A stretch of DNA of 64,000 bases from contig JAKPKV010000114.1 of NCBI GenBank assembly GCA_029553475.1, positions 1 to 64,000 on the forward strand, in the 5' to 3' direction. Every line of letters begins with the position of its first letter. Positions within the stretch are counted from its first letter, which is position 1. Origin of the DNA: Armatimonadota bacterium (GTDB lineage: Bacteria > Armatimonadota > Hebobacteria > CAIYQO01). The notes beneath the pieces were generated by a model, which was not told the origin of the DNA, did not search any database, and saw only the letters and a list, made by a program, of their open reading frames with translations. This document shows, piece after piece, positions 53,306 to 62,100 of the stretch. A program made the position numbers and the translations under genes.

Positions 53306-56300
53306 TCACTCCCCGAAGCCGATGGTCACCCCCTCCGTGACCGGCAGGCCGTAATCGTCCGCGAGGCGAACGTAGAAGCTCCAGCCTTCCCAGGCGCACT
53401 GGGTGCGGAGGAGGAGGGTGTTCTCGCCCTTCTTCAGGGTCACCGTCATGCGGTCCTGGTCGGGGGCGGCGGCGCGGAAGACGTGCGTGCTGAACACCTT
53501 TTCGCCGTTGAGCCAGAGCACCAGGCCCTGGTCGCCGCCGGTATAGAGGGTGACGGCGCGCTTGCGGTCGGAGGTGATCTTCGTATACGCGTAGGCCACC
53601 GCGCCCTTGTTCGGCTGCAGCAGGCGCTCCATGCGCACCGGGCCGTCGCCGAGGGCGGGCTGGCCCGGCTGCAGGATGCGCGTCCAGCGCGCCGGCTTCT
53701 CCACCTCTTTGCCGTCCACGCGGTCAAAACCGGCGTAGACGGCGTTCGGATCAAACCCCTTCTCCGGGCCGAAGTCGGTGAGGGTCGCCGTCCAAGGCTC
53801 GTCGCGGCGCGGGAAGGCGCCGGCCACGTACCAGTCGTGCACGTATTGCGGGCGGGATTCCGGCCGGTGCAGCGCCGCCAGCGTGGCCTGCGCGCGCAGC
53901 GCGCGCTCCGCCAGCGCCTTGCCCGCCGCCGGCTTCGCGACCAGCGGGATGAGGTAGGCGGTCTCGCCGTCCACCGTCACGGCGGCGGGGTTCGTCAGCG
54001 GGGCGCCATTGAGCTCGACGGTCGGGGCCTCCCGCAGGCCGAAGACGAGGAGCGCGGTGGCCATGTCCGGCGTGTTCTGCCCGTCCTTCACCCCGTAGTT
54101 CACCCACACTTTCCCCTCCGCCGGGCGCACGATGCAGCGCAGCAGGCCCACGCGGCCATCCGCCCGCACGCGGGCGCCGCCGGGGGCGTCCAGCGCCCAC
54201 AGCGCGGCGTCGGGCAGCGGGTTGAAGCCGGCGTAGGTGCCGGTGATGGGCTCGGTCTGCAGGTAGGCCATGCGGCCCGGCGTGCAGGTGAGCGTCGCGC
54301 CGTTCTTCTCCAGCCGCCCGGTGGTGCCCTGCTGGGTGAGATTGCTGTCGCGGTCCATCCCCTCCGGCAGGTAGGGCCATTGCGCGTTCACCGACCGATG
54401 GGTGAAGCATTCGGTGGTGGGCACCGCCTGCCAGGCGTAGGTCTGGTAGGCGGGCTTGAAGCCGATGGAGAGGGCGTCCGCGCCGATGGTGCAGTCCACC
54501 ATCACCGCCTTCGCCGCCGCGTCCCAGCGGTGCGCCAGCGTCATGCCGTCGAAGGAAGCCTTGAACGCCTCGAAGGTGGGATATTCCGTCACGTCCGCCA
54601 CTGTGACGATGAAGCCGCCGTAGGCCTGGTCAATCTTGTCGGCATCCACGCCCGCCTGCGCCAGCGTCTTCGCCGAGCGGTAGTTATACTGGTTGATGAG
54701 CAGCGCCGGCTTCGTGCGCCCGCCGCCCTGGAGGTTTTCCAACGGCGCGTCCGCCGAGATCACCACCTCGGCGTCCCGGCCCAGGTCAGTGGAGGGCAGC
54801 GGGATGAGCGCCAGGTAGCTGACGCCGTCCTTGAGCCAGATTTTGTCGCCGGCCTTGCACGTCACCGGGAAGCGCGTCACGCGCTGGTCGTTCACGTACA
54901 GCTCCCAGGTGGGCTGCGGCTGGAAGCAGAACAGGCCCAGCGTGGTCTGCAGGCTGGTGTCCTTGTCCGGCGCGATGGTGTGGTACGGCTCATTCGCGAT
55001 GCGCGGATCCAGCGGGCTGCTCAGCAGCAGCATGGTGTTTTTGTGCTGCAGGGTGACCAGGTTGCCGCCGCCGGAGACCACCGTGCCGCCGTCCTCGGTG
55101 AGGAGCACGGGGGTGTTGCGCGTGTAGCGCGCCAGCAGCGTGCCGGTGTCCTGCACCGTCCGCACCGGGCCGGGCACGCGCTTCCACTGCACCATGGCCG
55201 GCACGCTTTCGCCGCGCGGCACGTCAATGCTGCTCATGCCGTAGTGGCGGCCCAGATACGAGCGCTTCCACAGCGGCGTCTCGGCAAAATGGCCCCACTC
55301 CTTGGCGGAGGTGGTCATCTCGTAGGGCAGCGGCTTTTCGTCCACCATGTTGGCGGCCCATTCCGGCGCCCAGGGGCCGGTGCGCGTCTGCAGCGCGATG
55401 CGCCCGGCGGGGGCGTTGTAGTCGTAGCGGGTCATGCCGTGGATATCCGGGTTGCCGACGTCGTGCAGCGTGCCGGCCCGCGAGAGGGTGTGGATGATAT
55501 GCTCCAGCCCGCCCTGGGTGACCCAGAGGAAGCTTAAGCCCGTGCGGCCCGAGGGGGTGATGAAGCGCTTGAGGCCAGGATGCCAGCAGGAGGTGAGCTC
55601 TTCCACCGATTTGGCGAGGATGCTCTGCCCCATCAGCCGGTCGAACTCGGTGGGGCCGAAATCGGCGAACATCTTCTGCCCGCTCAGGGTGATGGAGAAG
55701 TAATAGTGGTCAATGGACTCCTGCGTGGTGCCGTCGTACCACGCCCACAGGCGCAGCGGCAGGTATTCCAGCCCGTGGCGGCCGTCGGCGATGGCGCGCG
55801 CGCTGCCGATGATGTCGCCGCCGAGCAGCGCGCCCATGGCGGCGGTGTGATTGAAATTCATCGTCGAGATGACGTAGTTGTACCCGCCGCGGAAGAAGGA
55901 CTTGTTGCCGCGCCAGTCCCCCGTCTGCTCGTAATAGTCGGTGTTCTGCTTGCTCTGCGCGTGGAGGAATTGCTCCGTCGGGCGGTCGGGCATGAGCCAG
56001 GAATCCCAGTAGGCGCGGATATTCTCCTTGGTGGGCTCGGCGAACATGTCCTTATACAGATACCAGAGCAACAGGTCGTCCTGAATGCCCCAGCCTTTCC
56101 AGTAGCGCGGCACCGTCATGGCGATATCGCGGGTGAACTTGTCATACTTCTTCAGGTCGCCGGATTCCAACGGCTCCACGAACTCCACGCCGCCGCCGAT
56201 CCGCTGCAGCTCGCGCACGCGCGCCCACTGCCAGTCCGGCATCCACGCCGGCTGCCGCGCGGCATGGCGGGCAACCAGCGCCTGCAACTCCGCATCGGTG

Positions 56301-57148
56301 GGCATCACCGCGGTGGGTGTGCCGCCGCCCCCGTCGGCCATCAGTTTTTGCGCCAGCGCCTTCACGTCCGTCGCCGCGGGCAGCGCGCCCAGCCTCGCCC
56401 GCCCCGGCTTCAGCGTGACGAGGAGTTTCGGCGCCGTGAAGGTGAGGCCGTGGCCGGCGGTGGGGGTGGCCCACTCGTAGGCGCTCCACCACTCGTCGTA
56501 GCGGTGGTCGTAGGTCTCCCACTTGCGCAGCAGCAGGCCCTGTTCGTCGAGAATGCGCAGGCGGCTCTCCAGCGTTTTGCCGTAGGCGGGGTCGGTGAGC
56601 ACGGCGGTGACGTCCAGGCGGGCTTCCGGCTGTGTGGCGGAGAGCTCGGCGGGGCCAAAACGCGCGGGGAAGCGGTCCTTCGTCTCATCGCTCGCGCCGA
56701 AACGCGCCCAGTAGCCCGCGCCGTTGATGGAGGCGTTGAAGGTGGGGCCGTAGTCCGTGTGCGCTTCCCACGGCTTGCGCAACGCCCAGCCGATGACGTG
56801 CCATTGCGGCGGGGTCTTCTTCATCAACTCCACCATCATGCCGGTGCGCAGGTGGTAGCCGTCGGGCTGCAGCTCGAAACCGGCGTAGGTGAGCGCCACC
56901 TCCGCTTTCTCGATGACGTAGCCCTCCTTCAGCTTCGCGGCGATCGCCGCCGCCGCGCCGGGGAAGCGCAGCAGCACGGCGCGCTGGGTGGCGTCGAAGG
57001 TGGTGGCGCCGGGAGAGGTTTTGTCCCAGGCGCGCCCGTCAATGCCGGCGCTCTGCGCGGTGGTGACGGTGAGCGCCACCGGAGCGGCGGCCAGGGCCAG
57101 CGCGGCGAGCAGCACGAAAGCGACGCCGGTGAGGATACGCAGCATCAT
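53306..57148 (-). CDS. Giant secreted protein of unknown family with a C-terminal beta-sandwich
   Basis: The product is 1280 aa, start at 57148 (MMLRILTGVAFVLLAALALAAAP signal peptide) after AAGGAG. A beta-rich N-terminus is followed by a probable alpha-helical toroid (~330-560: WARVRELQRIGGGVEFVEPLE, YYEQTGDWRGNKSFFRGGYNYVISTMNFNHTAAMGALLGGD). A long beta region comes next. A C-terminal sandwich around residue 1211 (GLVLWLNGEKVFSTHVFRAAAPDQDRMTVTLKKGENTLLLRTQC) resembles PA14/CBM-like lectin domains. The layout suggests a polysaccharide lyase or glycoside hydrolase, but I see no catalytic signature I can name. It lies between MITE copy C and the small beta-barrel gene. Confidence 0.6.
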   Translation of the reverse strand: MMLRILTGVAFVLLAALALAAAPVALTVTTAQSAGIDGRAWDKTSPGATTFDATQRAVLLRFPGAAAAIAAKLKEGYVIEKAEVALTYAGFELQPDGYHLRTGMMVELMKKTPPQWHVIGWALRKPWEAHTDYGPTFNASINGAGYWARFGASDETKDRFPARFGPAELSATQPEARLDVTAVLTDPAYGKTLESRLRILDEQGLLLRKWETYDHRYDEWWSAYEWATPTAGHGLTFTAPKLLVTLKPGRARLGALPAATDVKALAQKLMADGGGGTPTAVMPTDAELQALVARHAARQPAWMPDWQWARVRELQRIGGGVEFVEPLESGDLKKYDKFTRDIAMTVPRYWKGWGIQDDLLLWYLYKDMFAEPTKENIRAYWDSWLMPDRPTEQFLHAQSKQNTDYYEQTGDWRGNKSFFRGGYNYVISTMNFNHTAAMGALLGGDIIGSARAIADGRHGLEYLPLRLWAWYDGTTQESIDHYYFSITLSGQKMFADFGPTEFDRLMGQSILAKSVEELTSCWHPGLKRFITPSGRTGLSFLWVTQGGLEHIIHTLSRAGTLHDVGNPDIHGMTRYDYNAPAGRIALQTRTGPWAPEWAANMVDEKPLPYEMTTSAKEWGHFAETPLWKRSYLGRHYGMSSIDVPRGESVPAMVQWKRVPGPVRTVQDTGTLLARYTRNTPVLLTEDGGTVVSGGGNLVTLQHKNTMLLLSSPLDPRIANEPYHTIAPDKDTSLQTTLGLFCFQPQPTWELYVNDQRVTRFPVTCKAGDKIWLKDGVSYLALIPLPSTDLGRDAEVVISADAPLENLQGGGRTKPALLINQYNYRSAKTLAQAGVDADKIDQAYGGFIVTVADVTEYPTFEAFKASFDGMTLAHRWDAAAKAVMVDCTIGADALSIGFKPAYQTYAWQAVPTTECFTHRSVNAQWPYLPEGMDRDSNLTQQGTTGRLEKNGATLTCTPGRMAYLQTEPITGTYAGFNPLPDAALWALDAPGGARVRADGRVGLLRCIVRPAEGKVWVNYGVKDGQNTPDMATALLVFGLREAPTVELNGAPLTNPAAVTVDGETAYLIPLVAKPAAGKALAERALRAQATLAALHRPESRPQYVHDWYVAGAFPRRDEPWTATLTDFGPEKGFDPNAVYAGFDRVDGKEVEKPARWTRILQPGQPALGDGPVRMERLLQPNKGAVAYAYTKITSDRKRAVTLYTGGDQGLVLWLNGEKVFSTHVFRAAAPDQDRMTVTLKKGENTLLLRTQCAWEGWSFYVRLADDYGLPVTEGVTIGFGE

Positions 57149-57250
57149 GACGACTCCTTGAAACGCGGATGGTAGTTGGTCTGACACCGACGGCGGCGAT
57201 AGGTGGCGCGTGGTGGCGGGCGCGGCGGCGGCGTGCCCGGCCCCGGCGCG

Positions 57251-57667
57251 TCAGAAGCTGTACCCGAACGAAATCTTGCCCTCGGTGGAGATATCCACGT
57301 TCCAGCCGGAGAATTCGTTGCGGGCGTTGCTCCAGGTGCCGCCGACGGCGACGACCAGCTTCGTCGGCTGGCGATTGCCTTCTTCCTCGGTGGCGACGCC
57401 CACGGTGATGCGCGAGCGGGTGCGCGCGGTGCTGGCGGGTTTCAGATACATGCGCCCGCCGAGGAACCAGTTGCCGTCGCCGTTGAGGCCAAAACCGCCG
57501 CTCACGGCGAACTGCTCATCGAGGCGATACTCGATGTTGGTGCCCAGCTCGCCATACATCTGCCCGGCTCCCAGCCCCAGGCTGAAGCGGGTCAGGTCCA
57601 CGTCCGGCGCCGCCAGCGCCGCCCCCGCCAGCCCGCAGGCCAGCGCCGCGATGATGAAGATTCGCAT
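57251..57667 (-). CDS. Small outer-membrane beta-barrel protein
   Basis: The product is 138 aa, start at 57667 (MRIFIIAALACGLAGAALAAP signal peptide) after AAGGAG. Alternating amphipathic strands follow (FSLGLGAGQMYGELGTNIEYRL, FAVSGGFGLNGDGNWFLGGRMYL, LVVAVGGTWS), ending KISFGYSF with terminal Phe. The size fits an eight-strand OmpA/OmpW-like barrel. No ligand can be inferred. The next minus-strand gene starts 103 bp further along. Confidence 0.7.
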   Translation of the reverse strand: MRIFIIAALACGLAGAALAAPDVDLTRFSLGLGAGQMYGELGTNIEYRLDEQFAVSGGFGLNGDGNWFLGGRMYLKPASTARTRSRITVGVATEEEGNRQPTKLVVAVGGTWSNARNEFSGWNVDISTEGKISFGYSF

Positions 57668-58010
57668 GGGTGTCTCCTTACTTGTATCGTTCAAAACCTG
57701 GCTCACCTCTCCCCCCAGCCCCCTCCCCTAACTGGGGAGGGGGAGTGAGTGGACTGGCATACCGGTATGTTCTCCACAACCGCCTGCTCCCCTCTCCGCT
57801 TAGGGGAGGGGGCTGGGGGCATACGCGTCATCAGCGCGTCAGCGCTCATTTCGTACTCGTCATCGTCATCGTACTCGTACTCGTGTCCATCGGAGCGCGG
57901 ACATCCTGTCCGCCCGTAGCGGAGTACGACTACGAGTACGAAACGAGCGCTGACGCGCTCTGATGCCGCCTATGGGGGATGGGGGGAGAGGGGAGGTCCG
58001 TCCAATCCGG
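57668..58010. other. Spacer with palindromic triplet-repeat element
   Basis: No gene was found. CCCCTCCCC/GGGGAGGGG (about 57720-57750) and the large palindrome at 57824-57985 fill most of it. Confidence 0.6.
57824..57985. repeat. Palindromic element with TCGTACTCGTCATCG-type arms
   Basis: The left arm GCGTCATCAGCGCGTCAGCGCTCATTTCGTACTCGT and the reverse complement of the right arm GAGTACGAAACGAGCGCTGACGCGCTCTGATGCC agree closely. The interior carries further TCGTACTCG repeats and a GCGGACA/TGTCCGC stem. A related single arm is at 4669-4737. Confidence 0.75.
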
Positions 58011-59093
58011 CTACCTCGCCGCCATCTCCAGCCCGTCCACGCGGGGCACGTCCACCGCGCGGCCGGTTTTCGCCGATGCTTCGGCGGCGAAGACCACCAT
58101 CACCGCGCGGGCGCCGTCCTTCAGCGAGGGATAGGGTTCCCCGCCGTTGCGCACGGCGTGATAGAAGCTCTTAACGTTGCCGCAGATATCGTGGCTGTGG
58201 CCGGCGGCGTCGTGCTCCTGCGCGCCGGGCGCGAGCGCGAAGGGGATCAGCGGCTCCGCCTCGCAGTTCTTCCGCTCCTGGATGTAGCAGGTGGCCGGGT
58301 CGCCGTAGGAGGGCGCGCGGGCATCCATGAAGAGGCTTTTCTTCGTGCCATAGAGGTGCAGGGTATGCCGGTACGGGGTGACGTGATAGGCGCTCAACGT
58401 GCCGATGAGGCCGCTCTCGAACTCCAGGATGCAGTGCGCCACGTCGGCGGTGAGGGTGGTATGCACGTCGTAGCGCATCATGCTGGTCACGCGCGTGACG
58501 GGGCCGAACAGGAACATCAGCTCGTGCAGCGCGTGCACGCCGCACTGGAAGAGCATGCCGCCGGGGTTTTTCTCCGGGTCGCCGCGCCAATCGCCGGGTT
58601 TGATCTCCAGCCCGCCGCTGTGCGCCGTCACGAACTCGAAGGTGGCGAGGTTGCCCATCTCACCGTCGGCGATGAACTGCTTCAGGTCGCGCAAGCGGGG
58701 GTCGCTGGCGTGGTCGTTGTGCCCCATGCCGACCACCAGGCCGGTCTCGCGCTGTTTCGCCAGCAGCGCCAGCGCCTCGTCGGTGGTGGAGCAGAGCGGC
58801 TTCTCCACGAAGACGTGCAGGCCGCGGTCCATCGCCCGCAGCGCCTGCTCGGCGTGGAACTTGCCGCCGGTGGAGATGATCATCGCCTCGATGCCCGGCG
58901 TGTCCAGCAGCGCCTCGTAGCTGGCGGCCGGCTTCGCGCCGTCCGTCCGCTCCGCGTCCGCCAGCGCCCGCGGATTGATGTCATAAGCCGCGACGAGCTC
59001 AAAAAGCCCCGTCTCGCGCATCCGCTCGCGCCGATACCCGCCGAAGCCCCCCACGCCGACCATGGCGACGCGGAGTTTGGGGTGTGATGTCAT
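58011..59093 (-). CDS. Gfo/Idh/MocA family oxidoreductase
   Basis: The product is 360 aa, start at 59093 (MTSHPKLRVAMVGVGGFGGYRRERM). It has an N-terminal Rossmann NAD(P) domain (VGVGGFGG), the family EKPL motif (~104, VFVEKPLCSTTDEAL), then the alpha/beta substrate domain with GGMLFQCGVHALHELMFLFGP containing the catalytic-region His. These enzymes oxidise or reduce sugars and inositols in the cytoplasm; the substrate is unknown. It lies in the same direction as the giant secreted proteins, separated from the upstream one by a 45 bp gap with an AATTGACAATT hairpin, and may process released sugars. Confidence 0.88.
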   Translation of the reverse strand: MTSHPKLRVAMVGVGGFGGYRRERMRETGLFELVAAYDINPRALADAERTDGAKPAASYEALLDTPGIEAMIISTGGKFHAEQALRAMDRGLHVFVEKPLCSTTDEALALLAKQRETGLVVGMGHNDHASDPRLRDLKQFIADGEMGNLATFEFVTAHSGGLEIKPGDWRGDPEKNPGGMLFQCGVHALHELMFLFGPVTRVTSMMRYDVHTTLTADVAHCILEFESGLIGTLSAYHVTPYRHTLHLYGTKKSLFMDARAPSYGDPATCYIQERKNCEAEPLIPFALAPGAQEHDAAGHSHDICGNVKSFYHAVRNGGEPYPSLKDGARAVMVVFAAEASAKTGRAVDVPRVDGLEMAAR

Positions 59094-59107
59094 GTGCGTG
59101 TCCCCTT

Positions 59108-59143
59108 TATGGAATTGACAATTGACAATTTGAAATTGTCAAT
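59108..59143. repeat. AATTGACAATT inverted repeat between genes
   Basis: GGAATTGACAATTGACAATTTGAAATTGTCAATTC: GACAATTT/AAATTGTC forms a stem in an AT-rich island unlike the surrounding GC-rich DNA. The same words occur inside the inverted repeat at 28923-29035. Its left part overlaps the last codons of the 59139 gene. Confidence 0.6.
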
Positions 59144-62100
59144 TCGGCTGCCCCACCCGCGCCTTCCCGAACTCCGCCAGCCGCGCGTGCTCCGCCCCGC
59201 TCAACGCCGTCAGGACGGCCTTCGTCTCGGCGGGGGTGAAGCGGAGGAGGAAGTTGAGGGCGCGGTCGGCTTCGGCGTTGAAGCGGGCGGCGCAAAACCC
59301 CTTCGCCACGATGTCCGGCCGCGTCGTCAGCAGGTGCTCCATCGCCGGCTCGGCGACGCGGTCGAGCCAGTCCAGATCGCGCTGGAAGGCTTGCAGCGGC
59401 TTCACTTTCGCCTGTTTCTGCGGCCCGGTCAGCACCCGGTCCGACCAGATGCCGCTGATGGTGAGATCGGCGTAGTCCTGGTACTGGCTGATCATCAGCC
59501 ACTCGCGGGCGAACTGGGCGCCATACGTCGCGGGGTCCTGCCGCGAGAGATAGGCGAGCCAGCCGACGCGCAGGTAGAAGGTCTCGGTGTTGATACACGG
59601 CTGCTCCGGCGCCGCCAGCGAGAAGTCGGTGCCGCCGGTGAGGCCGACGTAGTATTGCTTGCGGCCGGCCTCTTCTTTATTGATCGCGTCCACCTTCGCC
59701 TTGCCGAGGGCGACCAAGTCGGGCGTGGTACAGAAGGCGATGCCGCAGGCCAGCGCGCGGTCGCGGGCGAACGCGTTCGTCACGTCCGCGCTCGGCGGCT
59801 TCTTCACCACGTTCAGGAAGGCCGGCCCGCCGGCGATGCCCAGCACCTGCATCGCCACCTCGCGCGCCGCCGGGTTGGCGTCGGCGAGCGCCGCTTCGGC
59901 GGCCGCCGCCAGCCCCGCCGCCGGGCGATGCCGCCGGACGAAGTCCAGCATATTCTGGCGCAGGCCCTCCGGCAGGTTGCCGATCTTGATCGCCTGCTCC
60001 GCCAGCGCCAGCCCCACCTCCGGGCCATCGCCGCGCAGCAGGTGCTCCAGCAGCGGGATGCGCTTCTTCAGCGATTTCTCGTCGAGGATCATGCCGGCGC
60101 CGTCCAGGCCCAGGTCCAGCTCGGCGTCCGGGCCATCGCCGCGCGTCGCGCGGATGCTCACGTCGGTGGCGGTGTCGGCGGCCAGCGTCTTCAGCAGCGC
60201 CGGGATGTCCGGCCGCGCCGCCGGCGGGTCCGTCGTGCCGGCGTCGGGCGCGGCCCAGCGCATGGCGGCGCGCGCCAGCGCCGGCCAATCCGCCCAGTCG
60301 AAGAACATGGTCACGCCGTCGCCGCTCATGCCGCGGTGGTCCACGAGCAGGCAGGCCACCCGCCCCTTGCCGAGCTGCCAGCCGACGAGGATGGGGCGGT
60401 TGCCGCTCTTCAGGAAGACCTTCACCCGCGGGTCCGGCTTCAGCGCCACGCGGTTGTAGCACCAGAACGCCGGTTTCGCCGCGAAATTGACCTTCACGCC
60501 TAACTCGGCAAAATCTTTGCCCGGCTCCAGCGGGAAGGGGGTCTCCTCGGCGTATTTCACATCCACCGTCTCGGTACACTGCACGGGCAGCAGCTCGCGC
60601 TCCAGCACGGTGAAGTCGTAGCCGCCCTTGCCGAAGGCGTACTCGCCGCCGGTGAAGAGCACGCCGCCGCCCGCCTTCACGTACTCCACCAATGCGTAGC
60701 TGTTCTCCGCGCCGATGGCGCAGTGCGGGATGGAGGTGTAGAGCAGCAGATCGTAGGCCGGGAAGTTGCGCCAGCCGATGCCATCCGACAGGCCCATCCC
60801 CGGACTCTGGCGCAGGATGCCGGATAACTTGCCGTCATGCACCCGCGCGCGGGGGAAACCGGCGAAGATGTCCCACATCCGCAGGCGGTAGTCCATCGCG
60901 CCGCGGCCGTAGTAAATATCCAGGCGGCCGTCTCGGCGTGGGGTGAGATCGGGGAAAACCGGCGGCTTGTCCTTCAACTTCAGATCGGCGGGCAGGCTGC
61001 CGCCCTTCCACCAGCCCTTGAGCAGGTCATCCGGGGTGCGCTTCGCCGCCATCGCCAGCAGCGCGGCGTTGCGGGCGTCCCACCCCAGCGCGTCCAGGTC
61101 CTGCTCCGGCGTCGCCGGGGTCGCGCGCTTCGGCGCCAGGAAGGACATGTCCTTATTCACGTCCACCGCCTCCTTGCTGATGTCCAGCGGCTTCGGGTCG
61201 AGGCGTTCCACGCCCAGGTCCTGCCGCTTCACGCCGAACGTGCGCGGCGGGCCGAACTGCGCGGCCAGCGTCGGCGCGCCGTCCGCCACCTGCAGGTCCA
61301 CCACCAGCACCAGCCAGGCATCCACAGTGGGCACCGCCACCGCGTTCCCTTTCACCTCCGCCGGGGTGACGTCCAGCGTGAAGGGGTCAATGAAGTGCGC
61401 GCCCGTCGCCGTGTAGCCCGCGGGCAGCGTCAGCCCCATGCGGAACGGCTCGGTGCCCGTATTCATGTCCCACTTGGGGCGCGGGTCCTGCTCGGCTTTC
61501 GGCGTGGCCTTGCGCGGGATGTTGAGCAGGTTCACCACCAGTTGCGCGGCCTGGCCCTCGCGCGGCGTCTCGTAGACGAAGGGCTGCCACCAGACGGTCG
61601 TCTCCCCCGCCGGCTTCAGCACGCCCTCCGGCTTCGCCAGCCGGCGCAGGCGCTCGTCGAACACGTATTTCGAGTAGCGGGTGCCGTAGCGGTTGATGAG
61701 CCGGTTGCTGGACACCTGCCCCATCGGGCGCATGCCGCCAGCGAAGTAGAGGATGGCCTCGACGAACTCGTCGCGCTTCGATTCTCCGTCGCAGGAGATG
61801 CCGAGCAGCAGCCCGCCGCGCTCGCGGCTGAGGTCGCCTTCCACCTGGATGTTGTGGGCGATCCACTCGAAGGGGCGGCCGGCGCTGTTGCGGATGGATT
61901 CGTTCATCACCAGCCCGCCGCCGCGGCACAGCTCGTCCAGCTCGAAGTCTTCGATGCCCCAGCTCGGGTCCGGTTTGTTCTGCACGAAGTAGTAGTTATA
62001 GCCGTGCTGGAAATTCGGGTACTTCGCGTTGACGATATCCTTGAAGTAGCGCACCAGCGCCTGGGTGCGCAGCGCGGCGTAGTAATCGTAGGTGCCCTCG